Source: Candidatus Cloacimonadota bacterium (lineage in GTDB: Bacteria > Muiribacteriota > UBA6191). From it: 64,000 nt of DNA. The stretch covers positions 62,001-126,000 of the forward strand of contig JAGSHD010000005.1 in assembly GCA_023954715.1 (NCBI GenBank). The letters run 5' to 3'. Numbering within the stretch: position 1 is the stretch's first letter; the number at the start of each line of letters is the position of its first letter. Both the position numbers and the translations under genes were made by a program. The notes beneath the pieces are model-generated. The model worked only from the letters and a program-made list of their open reading frames with translations, had not been told where the DNA came from and made no database searches. Below are positions 1-8,278 of this stretch, in pieces.

Positions 1-54
1 ATAGCTTCCAATGAAGCCGCTTCCACCTATAACAAGCGCTTTATTACGATTCAT
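1..54 (-). CDS. NAD-dependent epimerase/dehydratase, N-terminal fragment
   Basis: Only the first 18 codons lie in the window, reading MNRNKALVIGGSGFIGSY on the minus strand. The GGSGFIGS stretch is the GxxGxxG dinucleotide-binding turn of extended short-chain dehydrogenases such as UDP-sugar epimerases and dehydratases. The ATG overlaps the end of the upstream dehydrogenase gene by 11 bp, so it is the fourth gene of the sugar-acid operon. The fold assignment rests on this motif alone; substrate cannot be told. Confidence 0.6.
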   Translation of the reverse strand, partial: MNRNKALVIGGSGFIGSY

Positions 55-964
55 AAAAGTCCTTTAAACCAAGAATTGCTTGCGTCCCCATAGCTAAGAC
101 GGCTTCTTTGGCGTTGCCAGCGATATGCGGGGTATTAATTAAGTTAGGGTGTGACAGTAAGCGAGATCGCTTCGGAGGCTCTTGATCATATACATCAATA
201 GCCGCACCTAAAATTTTGTTTTCAAAGAGGGCATTTTCTAGGGAGTCTAGATTAATGAGATTGCCACGCGCTGTATTAATTAAAATGGTTTGATCAGACA
301 TTAGCTCCATCGATTGTTGATTTATCATCTCAAAGGTATCCCCGTTAAGAGGGGTATGAAGTGAAATAATATCTGCATTTTGATAGATTTCTTCTTTGCT
401 AGCTACAATGAGTTTGTTTTTATTGTAATAATCCTCTTGCTCAATAATATCATTAACTAAGACTTTACATTGAAAAGGTTTTAACAGACGGATAAGCTCT
501 TTACCAACATGACCAACTCCGATGATTCCGACAACTTTGTTGGAGAGTTGAAAGCCTCCATCTTTTTTCCATGTACCTTGCTTTAAAAGATTAGAGCTTT
601 GATAAAAGTTATGTCCCAGTGCCAACATAAACCCTAGAGCTAGTTCAGCAACAGAGAGTCGATTGACTCCACCTTTCCATGCAATGTGAATGTTATGATT
701 CTTACAATATTCAAGATCAACATTATCGAGTCCGACACCATACTTTGCTATGACCTTTAACTTGGGTAAACGTTCTAATAGCTTTTGATCAAAGTTTTCT
801 AGGCCAATAATCAATGCTTCACTATCCTTTACGTAGTTAAAGAGTGCTTCATCTTTTAACCTTATGCCTTCAGTATTTAGTTTTGCTTTTGAAAAATTTA
901 AAGAAACTTGCTCAATCAATTGAGGGTGCTTAGAAAATGAGGGAGAGGTAACAGCTAGCTTCAT
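44..964 (-). CDS. D-2-hydroxyacid dehydrogenase (SerA-like)
   Basis: A 306-residue NAD-dependent D-2-hydroxyacid dehydrogenase, expected to act in the cytoplasm by oxidising a hydroxyacid or reducing a 2-keto acid. The Rossmann motif GIIGVGHVGKE lies near residue 145, the active-site Arg sits in NTARGNLI, DVYDQEPP follows, and the catalytic His is in NTPHIAG close to the C-terminus. It is shorter than full SerA and has no ACT domain. It lies 3 bp after the cytidylyltransferase gene and overlaps the next epimerase gene, so co-transcription is very likely. With an aldolase and a cytidylyltransferase as neighbours it probably serves a surface-sugar pathway rather than serine synthesis; that is inference. 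Confidence 0.85.
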   Translation of the reverse strand: MKLAVTSPSFSKHPQLIEQVSLNFSKAKLNTEGIRLKDEALFNYVKDSEALIIGLENFDQKLLERLPKLKVIAKYGVGLDNVDLEYCKNHNIHIAWKGGVNRLSVAELALGFMLALGHNFYQSSNLLKQGTWKKDGGFQLSNKVVGIIGVGHVGKELIRLLKPFQCKVLVNDIIEQEDYYNKNKLIVASKEEIYQNADIISLHTPLNGDTFEMINQQSMELMSDQTILINTARGNLINLDSLENALFENKILGAAIDVYDQEPPKRSRLLSHPNLINTPHIAGNAKEAVLAMGTQAILGLKDFYES

Positions 965-967
965 AGT

Positions 968-1735
968 TTATCCGTAAACTTTTAAGAGGGGGTCGTTTTG
1001 CATTAAAACTTCTACTTGGTTTAAGTCCTCTTGGGTATCAACTGCTTTGGAGATATGTTTAGTAGGAACCATTTTCACGCTGTAACCATGCTCTAAGACT
1101 CTCATCATATCTACAGACTCTTGTATTTCAAGAGGAGTTGGTTCTAATTCATTAAATTTAAAAAGAAAGTCTCGTTGAAATGGAATGATACAGACCTGTC
1201 GAAAAGGATGATTTTGTTGAGAGACTTTTTTAATAGAAGGAACGGCTTCTCGTGAAAAGTAAAGGGCTTCTTGTTTGTTGTTCATGACAACTTTAACTTC
1301 ATTGGGGTCTTCAAATTCTTCTTGGCTTAAAATTGGAGAGTAGAGATTTACTACTTGCACTTCGGGGTCTACTAGCATGGCATTGAGAGCTTCATCTATC
1401 ATCTCAGGGTGAACCATAACTTCATCCCCTTGAACCATAACCATCAAGTCTACTTTGATATTTTCTTGAGTTTCAATTTTTAAGAGGGCCTCTGTACAGC
1501 GATCTGTACAACGCTCGTGATGATCCCCTGTCATGATGGCCTTACCACCAAAGCTTTCTACATAATCAAATATAATTTGATCACAAGTAGCAACATAAAC
1601 TTCATCTAAGTTTTTAGATAGTTTAACTCTATGATAAACATGAGCTATCATTGGCATCCCAAGGATTTTTTCCATTGGTTTTCCGTAAAAACGAGAAGAC
1701 CCCATTCTAGCGGGTAATATGGCTATTTTATTCAT
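968..1735 (-). CDS. KdsB-like CMP-sugar-acid cytidylyltransferase
   Basis: A 255-residue nucleotidyltransferase of the 3-deoxy-manno-octulosonate/acylneuraminate cytidylyltransferase family, which joins CMP to a 2-keto-3-deoxy sugar acid. The N-terminal nucleotide-binding signature is ILPARMGSSRFYGKPM. VQGDE supplies the metal-binding acidic residue, YFSREAVP and the C-terminal VDTQEDLNQV match conserved KdsB blocks, and the length is typical. It overlaps the aldolase gene by 8 bp. The substrate may be Kdo or a related ulosonic acid. Because the adjacent aldolase is not KdsA, I do not assign kdsB itself. Confidence 0.8.
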   Translation of the reverse strand: MNKIAILPARMGSSRFYGKPMEKILGMPMIAHVYHRVKLSKNLDEVYVATCDQIIFDYVESFGGKAIMTGDHHERCTDRCTEALLKIETQENIKVDLMVMVQGDEVMVHPEMIDEALNAMLVDPEVQVVNLYSPILSQEEFEDPNEVKVVMNNKQEALYFSREAVPSIKKVSQQNHPFRQVCIIPFQRDFLFKFNELEPTPLEIQESVDMMRVLEHGYSVKMVPTKHISKAVDTQEDLNQVEVLMQNDPLLKVYG

Positions 1736-2495
1736 TGGTCATCTCCTTGATTTTTGTAACTCCTGCTCTAGCTGTATCGCTTAAAAAGAAAAAATCTAAG
1801 GAGTAGGCAGCATAATCAAATCCATCATTTAACTTTTGAATCACTTTATCGGGATTCGAAGAAACCTCATGAAAACCAAGAGACTTGTTGTGTTTTTTAC
1901 AAGCACTTTTAACTTTTTCTATTGCATCGATTACATCTTGGTCTTCAAACTGGCCAGGTTTTCCCATAGATGCAGATAAATCATAAGGTCCAATAATATA
2001 AGCATCTATACCGTTGATGGCTAATATTTCATCAATTTGCTCTACTGCATTAATATGCTCTATTTGTAAGATTAAAGTTGAGTCCTTTTCTAGCCACTCT
2101 TTGTATTCATCAAAAGCAGCACCATACTTATGAGCTCGATAGAGTCCCACTCCACGTGTGCCAGTTGGTGGGTATTTCATATGATTGATGGCTTGTTTGG
2201 CATCTTCAACACTTTGAATATTGGGTACAATCACTCCATCTGCGCCTATATCCATTGCTTTTTTAATTAGAACTTCGTCATTTTTTGCAACTCGGATCAA
2301 GCAGGGACAGTTTTGATTTTGCATAATGCTTAAAAGAATCTGAGCTTCATTGGTACTAATTGAGCTATGCTCCATATCAATGGTGATCCAATCAAATCCA
2401 GAGCTAGCCATGATATCTGCGATAGATGGATGGTACATGGTTAGCCAAGATCCGATTAACTTTTCTTTATTTAAAAAACTATGTTTAAGTGTCAC
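1728..2495 (-). CDS. HpcH/HpaI-family class II aldolase
   Basis: A 255-residue metal-dependent pyruvate-class aldolase of the HpcH/HpaI/GarL family, which makes or breaks 2-keto-3-deoxy acids. Conserved blocks include ITIDMEHSS near residue 40, GADGVIVPNIQSVEDA and PPTGTRGVG in the middle, and LQIEHINAVEQIDEI followed by IIGPYDLSASMG, with the metal-binding Glu and Asp. It is the first gene of the minus-strand operon and overlaps the cytidylyltransferase by 8 bp. The pairing suggests aldol synthesis of a keto-deoxy acid that is then CMP-activated; this is a hypothesis from context. Confidence 0.82.
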   Translation of the reverse strand: MTLKHSFLNKEKLIGSWLTMYHPSIADIMASSGFDWITIDMEHSSISTNEAQILLSIMQNQNCPCLIRVAKNDEVLIKKAMDIGADGVIVPNIQSVEDAKQAINHMKYPPTGTRGVGLYRAHKYGAAFDEYKEWLEKDSTLILQIEHINAVEQIDEILAINGIDAYIIGPYDLSASMGKPGQFEDQDVIDAIEKVKSACKKHNKSLGFHEVSSNPDKVIQKLNDGFDYAAYSLDFFFLSDTARAGVTKIKEMTNE

Positions 2496-2532
2496 AAAGG
2501 TCCTTTTAAGGTGATATGATTATTGATATATT

Positions 2533-3780
2533 TTATTTGATTTGTCGAAAGACTTCGTTGAGCATTCGATCCATCTCATCGATTAATACTAGATTTAAAA
2601 ATCCTTGAGTGTCTCTTAATCTTTGATTAAAAAAGGACTGGGCGGACTCACTTGCACCGATGCTTAATGCAGACTTTTTTAGTGCATTTGGCTTATTGGT
2701 TACTATTTTTTGAATATGTCCTTGATATTCCATTAAGTAATCACCACAGTTAAACTCATCTGTGGTTGAAGGCGGAACAAAACCATAGCAAGTGGGAAGG
2801 TATCTTTCTAAAATCTTATCTTTCCATGTTTCGATATCTTTTTTAGATTCGGAAATAATTGTAATTTGAGACTCATTAAACTGAGATAGGATAACTAAGA
2901 TAGCTTCAAAAAATCTTTGATATAAGCTAAACAAACTTTGAAAGGCATCTAAAATCTTTTTTTGGTTGTGTTGCACCCATTGATAGTCTTCTAATGTGAC
3001 TTCGGTTTTAGCATTGGCCAAAATTTTATTTAATTTAGCTATGTTCTTTTCTAGGGTTTTTCCTTCTTCTTTATAAAACTTCGACATTAAAAAGTAACAG
3101 CGAAGTGTATAATACCAGTTAAAGAAAACCTTACATTCGCCCTCCCATAAGTCTTGGGTAGAGATAATACGCATTGGATTATCTACAAGTCTTTCTACTA
3201 AATCATCTGGATAGCTTTTATTATCAAATTGTTGGTACTCTTCGATCATATCAAGCAGATTATTTTGAAAATTGAAAAAAGATGCAGATAGGGACTCTAT
3301 GGTATACATATCCTCAGGATGAGAGGGTAAATTATAAATCATTTGGCAAAATTTTTGAGAGATTATATTTAACTCATTGTCTAGACCAAATCGGTAGTTA
3401 CAGTGAATAGGAGCAAAGGAGTTGAGTGCTTGAATCAAATCATCTGGTGTGAAGCTTTCAATATTGAGTCGGGCTATATCCATGGACTGCCTAAAGTTAG
3501 CAGCCTCTGTATCACTTTCGATCTCGTTGGCAGTAGCTTCAGCATATTTATTGAGCTTTTCTTGAACCAAAGTTATTTGCTCTAGGGGATGGATATCAAA
3601 TTCAAGAGTTCGATTTGTATCGGCGATATTCATGGTTGTAGGGACATATACTTCACCGAGTTCTTCTTGAATTTCAGTAACCCGTTGTTGTTTGTTGGGG
3701 CTACTTGGAATTTGGACAATGTATGCTATCAAAACAAACAAGATTATAATTAAAACAATTATCAATAAAGTGATGAACAT
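2533..3780 (-). CDS. Membrane-anchored protein of unknown function
   Basis: I do not recognise this 415-residue protein. The first 24 residues form one strongly hydrophobic segment (ITLLIIVLIIILFVLIAYIV) acting as a membrane anchor or uncleaved signal. The remainder looks mainly helical and charged, with no cysteine cluster, P-loop or repeated motif I can identify. It ends 37 bp upstream of the aldolase gene on the same strand and could be read into that operon. A structural or trafficking role is possible but nothing in the sequence proves it. Confidence 0.65.
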   Translation of the reverse strand: MFITLLIIVLIIILFVLIAYIVQIPSSPNKQQRVTEIQEELGEVYVPTTMNIADTNRTLEFDIHPLEQITLVQEKLNKYAEATANEIESDTEAANFRQSMDIARLNIESFTPDDLIQALNSFAPIHCNYRFGLDNELNIISQKFCQMIYNLPSHPEDMYTIESLSASFFNFQNNLLDMIEEYQQFDNKSYPDDLVERLVDNPMRIISTQDLWEGECKVFFNWYYTLRCYFLMSKFYKEEGKTLEKNIAKLNKILANAKTEVTLEDYQWVQHNQKKILDAFQSLFSLYQRFFEAILVILSQFNESQITIISESKKDIETWKDKILERYLPTCYGFVPPSTTDEFNCGDYLMEYQGHIQKIVTNKPNALKKSALSIGASESAQSFFNQRLRDTQGFLNLVLIDEMDRMLNEVFRQIK

Positions 3781-3947
3781 GAAATCTCTTCGTAGAAAAA
3801 GTTAGTTTTTACTTTTATTCTATTCTAACTGATTTAGGTCCGCTTTCTAAAGAGTAAACTATTAAATAAAATTCTTTTTATGAATTCAAACACAAAAAGC
3901 TTAGTATGTTTGATACTCTTGATTGAACTTAGTGCTATTGATTAGAA

Positions 3948-4349
3948 TTAATCCAGAGAATCTATGGAAGCGACTAATTGTTTTATCCTAAATATTTTTT
4001 TATGATTGGAATGAGTTATAGATCTTAAATTCATGAAGACTAAGATTATAAAAACTACACCAAGGTAAGAAAAGATAGAGATATTCCAAAAGAAAAATGC
4101 AATAAGAAAAAGACAAATCAAAATAAAATTTACATTTGGAAAAGACCGGATGATTTGAAAGGGGATTTTATCTTCAAGATCTACGATTTTTTCACCTAAT
4201 AGAAGATGAAGTTGTGATTTAGTATTAAACAAGTCATTGCAAAAGGGGCATTTGGCTACTTTTTCTTCTAAGTTAGGAGTGACTGGCTTGTTACACTTTG
4301 AGCAAAGAATATGTACATGCTCTTCTATGTCTTTAATTAATGATGTCAT
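3948..4349 (-). CDS. Small zinc-ribbon membrane protein
   Basis: A 133-residue protein with an N-terminal zinc ribbon (CSKC and CPFC pairs about 15 residues apart) followed by two hydrophobic segments around residues 65-100 that should cross the membrane. An upstream TTG at 4364 would add five residues, but the ATG at 4349 is preferred; neither has a strong ribosome-binding site. It is divergent from another small zinc-ribbon membrane protein at 4485. Function unknown; the ribbon plausibly binds Zn and mediates protein or nucleic-acid contact at the membrane. Confidence 0.6.
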   Translation of the reverse strand: MTSLIKDIEEHVHILCSKCNKPVTPNLEEKVAKCPFCNDLFNTKSQLHLLLGEKIVDLEDKIPFQIIRSFPNVNFILICLFLIAFFFWNISIFSYLGVVFIILVFMNLRSITHSNHKKIFRIKQLVASIDSLD

Positions 4350-4484
4350 TGAGCAAAGATACAATGTTTTGTGTCACTTTTAAAGTGGCTTGAACATTTG
4401 TTTATAATAAGACTCATTTGAGATAAAAGCATCTCATTAATAGCTTTAAAAGTTTTATTTTTGGTATAGACTTTGCTAATATAA

Positions 4485-4760
4485 ATGAGTATGAAAGAGA
4501 AATTAATCCATAATTGCCAATATTGTAAAATGCAAAGAGATTTTAAAAAGGATTTTGCTTATACAGGGTTCTATGAGTTTATAGTGTGGTTTTGTTTTAT
4601 TTGTTTAAAGGAAGCCTACTTTTTTCAAGGCCCAATTAATCACTTATTCCTTGTGCCTCCAATTTTGTTTTCCATAAATAAGCGTTTTTTTAAAGTATGG
4701 ATTTGTAGTGTTTGTCACTCTGAACACGAAAATCATAGTAGCGCAGTAGTATCTCAATAG
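4485..4760 (+). CDS. Small zinc-ribbon membrane protein
   Basis: A 91-residue protein with CQYC near the N-terminus and CSVC near the C-terminus, presumably one four-cysteine zinc site brought together across a central hydrophobic stretch (about residues 28-62). A second in-frame ATG lies two codons downstream, and no strong ribosome-binding site distinguishes the two. Its arrangement, Zn ligands on either side of a membrane hairpin, differs from the divergent neighbour at 3948-4349. No family assignment. Confidence 0.5.
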   Translation: MSMKEKLIHNCQYCKMQRDFKKDFAYTGFYEFIVWFCFICLKEAYFFQGPINHLFLVPPILFSINKRFFKVWICSVCHSEHENHSSAVVSQ

Positions 4761-4820
4761 CTTTATAGATTTTTTATTGATCGAGTTGTATTTAGTAATC
4801 AACTTTATTGAATGTACTCC

Positions 4821-4850
4821 TTGAGTGATATTCTAAAGATGTGATATATA
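4821..4850 (+). promoter_or_regulatory. Candidate promoter for tRNA nucleotidyltransferase
   Basis: TTGAGT at 4821-4826 and TATATA at 4845-4850 are separated by 18 bp and lie about 70 bp before the tRNA nucleotidyltransferase start. They resemble sigma-70 hexamers, but in such A+T-rich DNA a chance match is easy. Confidence 0.3.
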
Positions 4851-4919
4851 TAGCTCGACCAATAAAGACGTAGTTAAGCTAGCCTTTACGTTTATACAAA
4901 TTAAAACATCAGGATAACA

Positions 4920-6236
4920 ATGACCTCTAAAATAAATGTAAAAGATTGTGAAAGAAATATATACAAATGGTTGGAAGACAAGCCACATCTAAGTGAGTTT
5001 TTTTCAAACTTTTTACTTTCTTATACAGGAGAAGGATCTTTATACTTAGTGGGAGGTCTGATTAGAGATCTAGCTTTGGATAAATCAAGCAATAAAGATG
5101 TGGACTTTATGATTGATTTAGCCAATGAAAGCGATATGACTTTGCTATTAAAGGGCATGAAAAAAAAGAGGCAGATTCACTTTTTTCAAAAAGTTGGTAA
5201 GAGTTTCCCAGTTTTTAAAATTAAGATCGATGGCGAAGAAGAAGCCTTAGACTTTGCTCTTGCTAGAATAGAGCGTTCTACAGGCAAAGGACATGACAAC
5301 TTTTGGGTTGATGCAGATAATATTTCAGCTGAAAGTGATGGCAAGCGTAGAGACTTCACAGTAAACGCTTTGTTTGCAAGATTATATTTGGATGAAGAAA
5401 ATCTATGCATTGACTTTGTAGATTATTTTAACGGTTTGGATGATTTAAACTCAATGACTTTAAGAGCTGTGGGAGATGCAAAATTACGACTAGAAGAAGA
5501 CCCTTTAAGAATCTTACGAGCAATTCGATTTTGTCATCAAAAGGGCTTTTGTTTAAGTGGTGATCTTGAAAAAATTATCTCTGATCATTCAAGGTCTCTT
5601 TTGCCAGAGCTATCTCACGACCGAATCCAAGAAGAGCTATTAAAAACTATGACGGCTAACTTTTATAATGGTTTAAAAGACTATTTAAAGTATGACTTTT
5701 TTGGCATTTGCTTTAAAGAGCTTTCTTGGTTTCCTACAAAAGATTTTGATTACTTTGATTCTATAAAAAAAGTGGATGCTGACTTAGTGTATCCCTTGTT
5801 ACTTGTACCTTACTTGAGTCAACTTGATTTTGATTCCAATCAGATTAGCATCAAACAAATTGAACAAGACTTAAATGAGATTCATTGTCGAAGACAAAAG
5901 AAGATCAAAGAGTGTATTACGGGCTTGATGCAATTGGTGCATAAGGATAAAACTGGCTATCCTTTAGCCATTGAAGAACAGGTTTTAAACAAAGATCAGG
6001 GTAAAAACACACTTTTTTTGTATCAACATTTTAAAAGCTATTTTTCCTGGAATGATTTAGAATTAGATAGAGATAAACTTCACCCAACAAGGCTTTCTGG
6101 TAATGATATTTGCAAATGGGGGATTCGACCGCAAAAAGGTTTTGAAAAATTAGTCTTAACTTTAAGGCAGCTTCAATTAGAGGGTGAAAGTAAGCTTGAA
6201 GTGTTAAAAAGTGTAGCATTAGAGTACAAACTTTAA
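4920..6236 (+). CDS. CCA tRNA nucleotidyltransferase / poly(A) polymerase family protein
   Basis: A 438-residue class II template-independent nucleotidyltransferase. The polymerase-beta-like head has LYLVGGLIRDLAL near residue 40 and the two-Asp metal motif DVDFMID near residue 60. RRDFTVNALF and the conserved EEDPLRILRAIRFCHQ follow, then a helical RNA-binding C-terminal half. Such enzymes add or repair the 3' CCA of tRNA or add poly(A). Residues separating the two activities cannot be judged by eye. It is transcribed alone, with the Fur-family gene 155 bp downstream under its own promoter. Confidence 0.88.
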   Translation: MTSKINVKDCERNIYKWLEDKPHLSEFFSNFLLSYTGEGSLYLVGGLIRDLALDKSSNKDVDFMIDLANESDMTLLLKGMKKKRQIHFFQKVGKSFPVFKIKIDGEEEALDFALARIERSTGKGHDNFWVDADNISAESDGKRRDFTVNALFARLYLDEENLCIDFVDYFNGLDDLNSMTLRAVGDAKLRLEEDPLRILRAIRFCHQKGFCLSGDLEKIISDHSRSLLPELSHDRIQEELLKTMTANFYNGLKDYLKYDFFGICFKELSWFPTKDFDYFDSIKKVDADLVYPLLLVPYLSQLDFDSNQISIKQIEQDLNEIHCRRQKKIKECITGLMQLVHKDKTGYPLAIEEQVLNKDQGKNTLFLYQHFKSYFSWNDLELDRDKLHPTRLSGNDICKWGIRPQKGFEKLVLTLRQLQLEGESKLEVLKSVALEYKL

Positions 6237-6244
6237 GAAAACCG

Positions 6245-6273
6245 TTGACCTACTTTCAATTTAGATCTATTCT
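6245..6273 (+). promoter_or_regulatory. Candidate promoter of the Fur/PerR-family gene
   Basis: TTGACC at 6245-6250, a 17-bp spacer and TATTCT at 6268-6273 form a sigma-70-like promoter about 120 bp before the regulator gene. A PerR-like palindrome overlaps its -10 region, which would fit autoregulation. Confidence 0.5.
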
Positions 6274-6275
6274 AA
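6261..6275. promoter_or_regulatory. PerR/Fur-box-like operator, autoregulatory candidate
   Basis: TTAGATCTATTCTAA is an imperfect 7-1-7 palindrome and matches 12 of 15 positions of the perfect palindrome in front of the rubrerythrin operon (24640-24654). Known PerR boxes have the 7-1-7 form TTATAATnATTATAA. The site overlaps the -10 hexamer upstream of the only Fur-family gene in the window. Confidence 0.55.
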
Positions 6276-6391
6276 AGCTATATATAATAAAAATATCTTA
6301 ATAAATTGAGGTGGGGACGCTTCATTTTTTATCAAAATAGATATCTTTTATTGACTTAAGCCAAACAGGTGTAGCTTAAAATGAGGTATCT

Positions 6392-6811
6392 ATGAAATCA
6401 AGATTAAATTTAACATTACGAGAAGTCGAAGCTTTACTAAAAGAGCATGGTGTTCAAGCTAGTGCCCAAAGGATCGCTGTATGTCATTATGTTTTAACTA
6501 CAAATACTCATCCTACTGTAGATGATGTTAAAGCTTGGGCTGATGAAAACTTTCCTAAAATGAGTCTTGCAACGGTTTATAATACTCTAAATTTATTGGC
6601 AGGGGTTGGTGTTATTAAAGCTCTAAAGTTTCCTCATTCTGATAAAGCGCATTTTGATGGAGATCTTAGTAATCACTTTCACTTTTTAGATGAAGACACA
6701 GGTAAGATCTACGATATACCAGGTGAAAGTTTAAAATATCAATTAGATTTACCAGAAGGTTTTGAACTATCAGAAATGGAGTTTTTAGCTAAAGGTAAAT
6801 TTCAAGGATAA
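6392..6811 (+). CDS. Fur/PerR-family regulator lacking the structural zinc cysteines
   Basis: A 139-residue Fur-superfamily repressor. The N-terminal winged helix contains MSLATVYNTLNLLAGVGVI, the family's DNA-recognition region. The dimerisation domain has DGDLSNHFHF, aligning with the Asp and HxH of the PerR regulatory metal site. The two CxxC structural zinc motifs are absent: where PerR has C..C after HxH this protein has LDEDTG, and its only cysteine is C31. Irr-type members also lack these cysteines. GAGG ends 6 bp before the ATG. It is probably a metal/peroxide sensor that controls itself and the rubrerythrin operon, inferred from shared palindromes. Confidence 0.85.
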   Translation: MKSRLNLTLREVEALLKEHGVQASAQRIAVCHYVLTTNTHPTVDDVKAWADENFPKMSLATVYNTLNLLAGVGVIKALKFPHSDKAHFDGDLSNHFHFLDEDTGKIYDIPGESLKYQLDLPEGFELSEMEFLAKGKFQG

Positions 6812-6840
6812 TAAAAATAAATTACATAAAAAGATTTTTA

Positions 6841-6867
6841 AACGACTCACTAAAGGGTCGTTTTTTT
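6841..6867 (+). terminator. Rho-independent terminator after the Fur-family gene
   Basis: AACGACTC pairs with GGGTCGTT around a six-base loop (one G-U pair) and is followed by seven T residues, 30 bp after the stop codon. Confidence 0.8.
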
Positions 6868-7308
6868 ATGGCTAAATTTATTTAGTTGAAAATTGATAGA
6901 GCCCTCTTAGTTGTACTTCGGTTTGGATCATGAAAAATAAAAAACTTCTGAACACGACTTTAAACTGGTTCGGGTGATAAACTCTGGCCGTCTTTTGCAC
7001 TGCAATGAAGAAGTTTAAAGATAATGTTTCGCAAAATTTTAACTCCTTTTATATCCATAAAGTAGAAGACTCTATAAGTCATTTATAAATATAAGTTTTG
7101 TACCAGCGATTAGTATAAAAATACAAACAAAATTTAGATTATTTTTATGACATGGGTTATTATGTAAGCAGATGGTTTATCCATTGAATATCTGTTTAAA
7201 CTCTAGTTTTTTTTTAATTGGATAAAAACTAACTAATAGAGATTAACTGTGATGTATTCAAGCATTTTATAAATGATCATTACAAGCAAAAATAAATTAG
7301 GGGCAAGT
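6868..7308. other. Gene-free stretch before the MoxR operon
   Basis: No convincing gene. A possible long-range pairing of AAACTTC near 6944 with GAAGTTT near 7009 encloses a less A+T-rich patch (GGTTCGGG, CTGGCCG) that could be a small RNA, but I find no good promoter or terminator for it. The rest is A+T-rich leader sequence for the MoxR gene. Confidence 0.3.
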
Positions 7309-8277
7309 GTGAGTCAAATAGAAGTATTACAAGATAAAATTGATCAAGCTAGAAACGAGTTAAAAAAAGTTATCATCGGACAAGAAGAAATCGTAGATTC
7401 TTTGTTTTTGGTTTTGTTAACTAAAGGACATGCGTTATTGATTGGAGTTCCAGGGTTGGCAAAGACTCTTATGGTTTATTCTTTAGCAAAAGTATTTGAT
7501 GGAGACTTTAATCGTGTACAATTTACTCCTGATTTAATGCCATCAGATATTACAGGGGTCGATTTAATTCAAGAAAACCCTAGTAATGGTAAAAAAGAGT
7601 TTAAGTTTGTAAAAGGTCCAATTTTTTGTAATATATTACTAGCTGATGAGATCAACAGAACCCCTCCTAAAACGCAGTCCGCTTTATTACAAGCAATGCA
7701 AGAGCACTCTGTATCACAAGGGGATAAGACTTATGATATAGAGTCCCCGTTTTTTGTTTTAGCTACACAAAACCCAATTGAGCAAGAGGGTACATACCCA
7801 CTTCCAGAGGCTCAATTAGATCGTTTTACATTTTCATTAAAGTTAAAATACCCAAGCTTTGAGGATGAGGTAAAAATTGCCACCTTAGAAGATAGTTTTG
7901 ATCAGCACTTAACTCCAAAGATGACTTTATCTGAGTTGCTTGAAGCTCAAAAAGTAGTAGAGGCGATTCCTATTGGACAAGAGTTAGTAGAGTATGCAGT
8001 TCGTATTAATTTTGCTACTAGAAAAGATACAAAATATGCGACTCCATTAGTTAAAAAATATATAACTTGGGGAGCTGGGCCTAGAGCAAGTCAATCTATT
8101 GTTCATGCTGCAAAAGCTAAGGCTTTTATGGAGGGTAGGGTGTCTGTATCGGCATCAGATATTGCATATGTTTCACACTTAGTTTTAGATCATCGTTTGG
8201 TTATGAACTTTCAGGGAGAAGCTGAAGGAGTTACAATTTCTCAAGTGATCGAAGAAATCGTAGAGTCAGTTAAATAA
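7309..8277 (+). CDS. MoxR-family AAA+ ATPase
   Basis: A MoxR-type AAA+ ATPase, a chaperone-like motor that usually works with von Willebrand A (vWA) proteins encoded beside it. Walker A is GVPGLAKT, Walker B is LLADEINRTPPKTQSALLQ, and the sensor region FVLATQNPIEQEGTYPLPEAQLD follows, with the lid domain at the C-terminus. I place the start at the GTG at 7309 because AGGGG precedes it at good spacing; an ATG at 7273 with no ribosome-binding site would add 12 residues. The stop is 1 bp before the DUF58 gene, so MoxR, DUF58 and BatA-like proteins form one operon. Confidence 0.9.
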   Translation: MSQIEVLQDKIDQARNELKKVIIGQEEIVDSLFLVLLTKGHALLIGVPGLAKTLMVYSLAKVFDGDFNRVQFTPDLMPSDITGVDLIQENPSNGKKEFKFVKGPIFCNILLADEINRTPPKTQSALLQAMQEHSVSQGDKTYDIESPFFVLATQNPIEQEGTYPLPEAQLDRFTFSLKLKYPSFEDEVKIATLEDSFDQHLTPKMTLSELLEAQKVVEAIPIGQELVEYAVRINFATRKDTKYATPLVKKYITWGAGPRASQSIVHAAKAKAFMEGRVSVSASDIAYVSHLVLDHRLVMNFQGEAEGVTISQVIEEIVESVK

Positions 8278-8278
8278 T

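Noticed and set aside
6930..7020. Possible small RNA between the Fur-family gene and the MoxR operon
   Set aside because: Only one long-range pairing is visible and there is no matching promoter or terminator.
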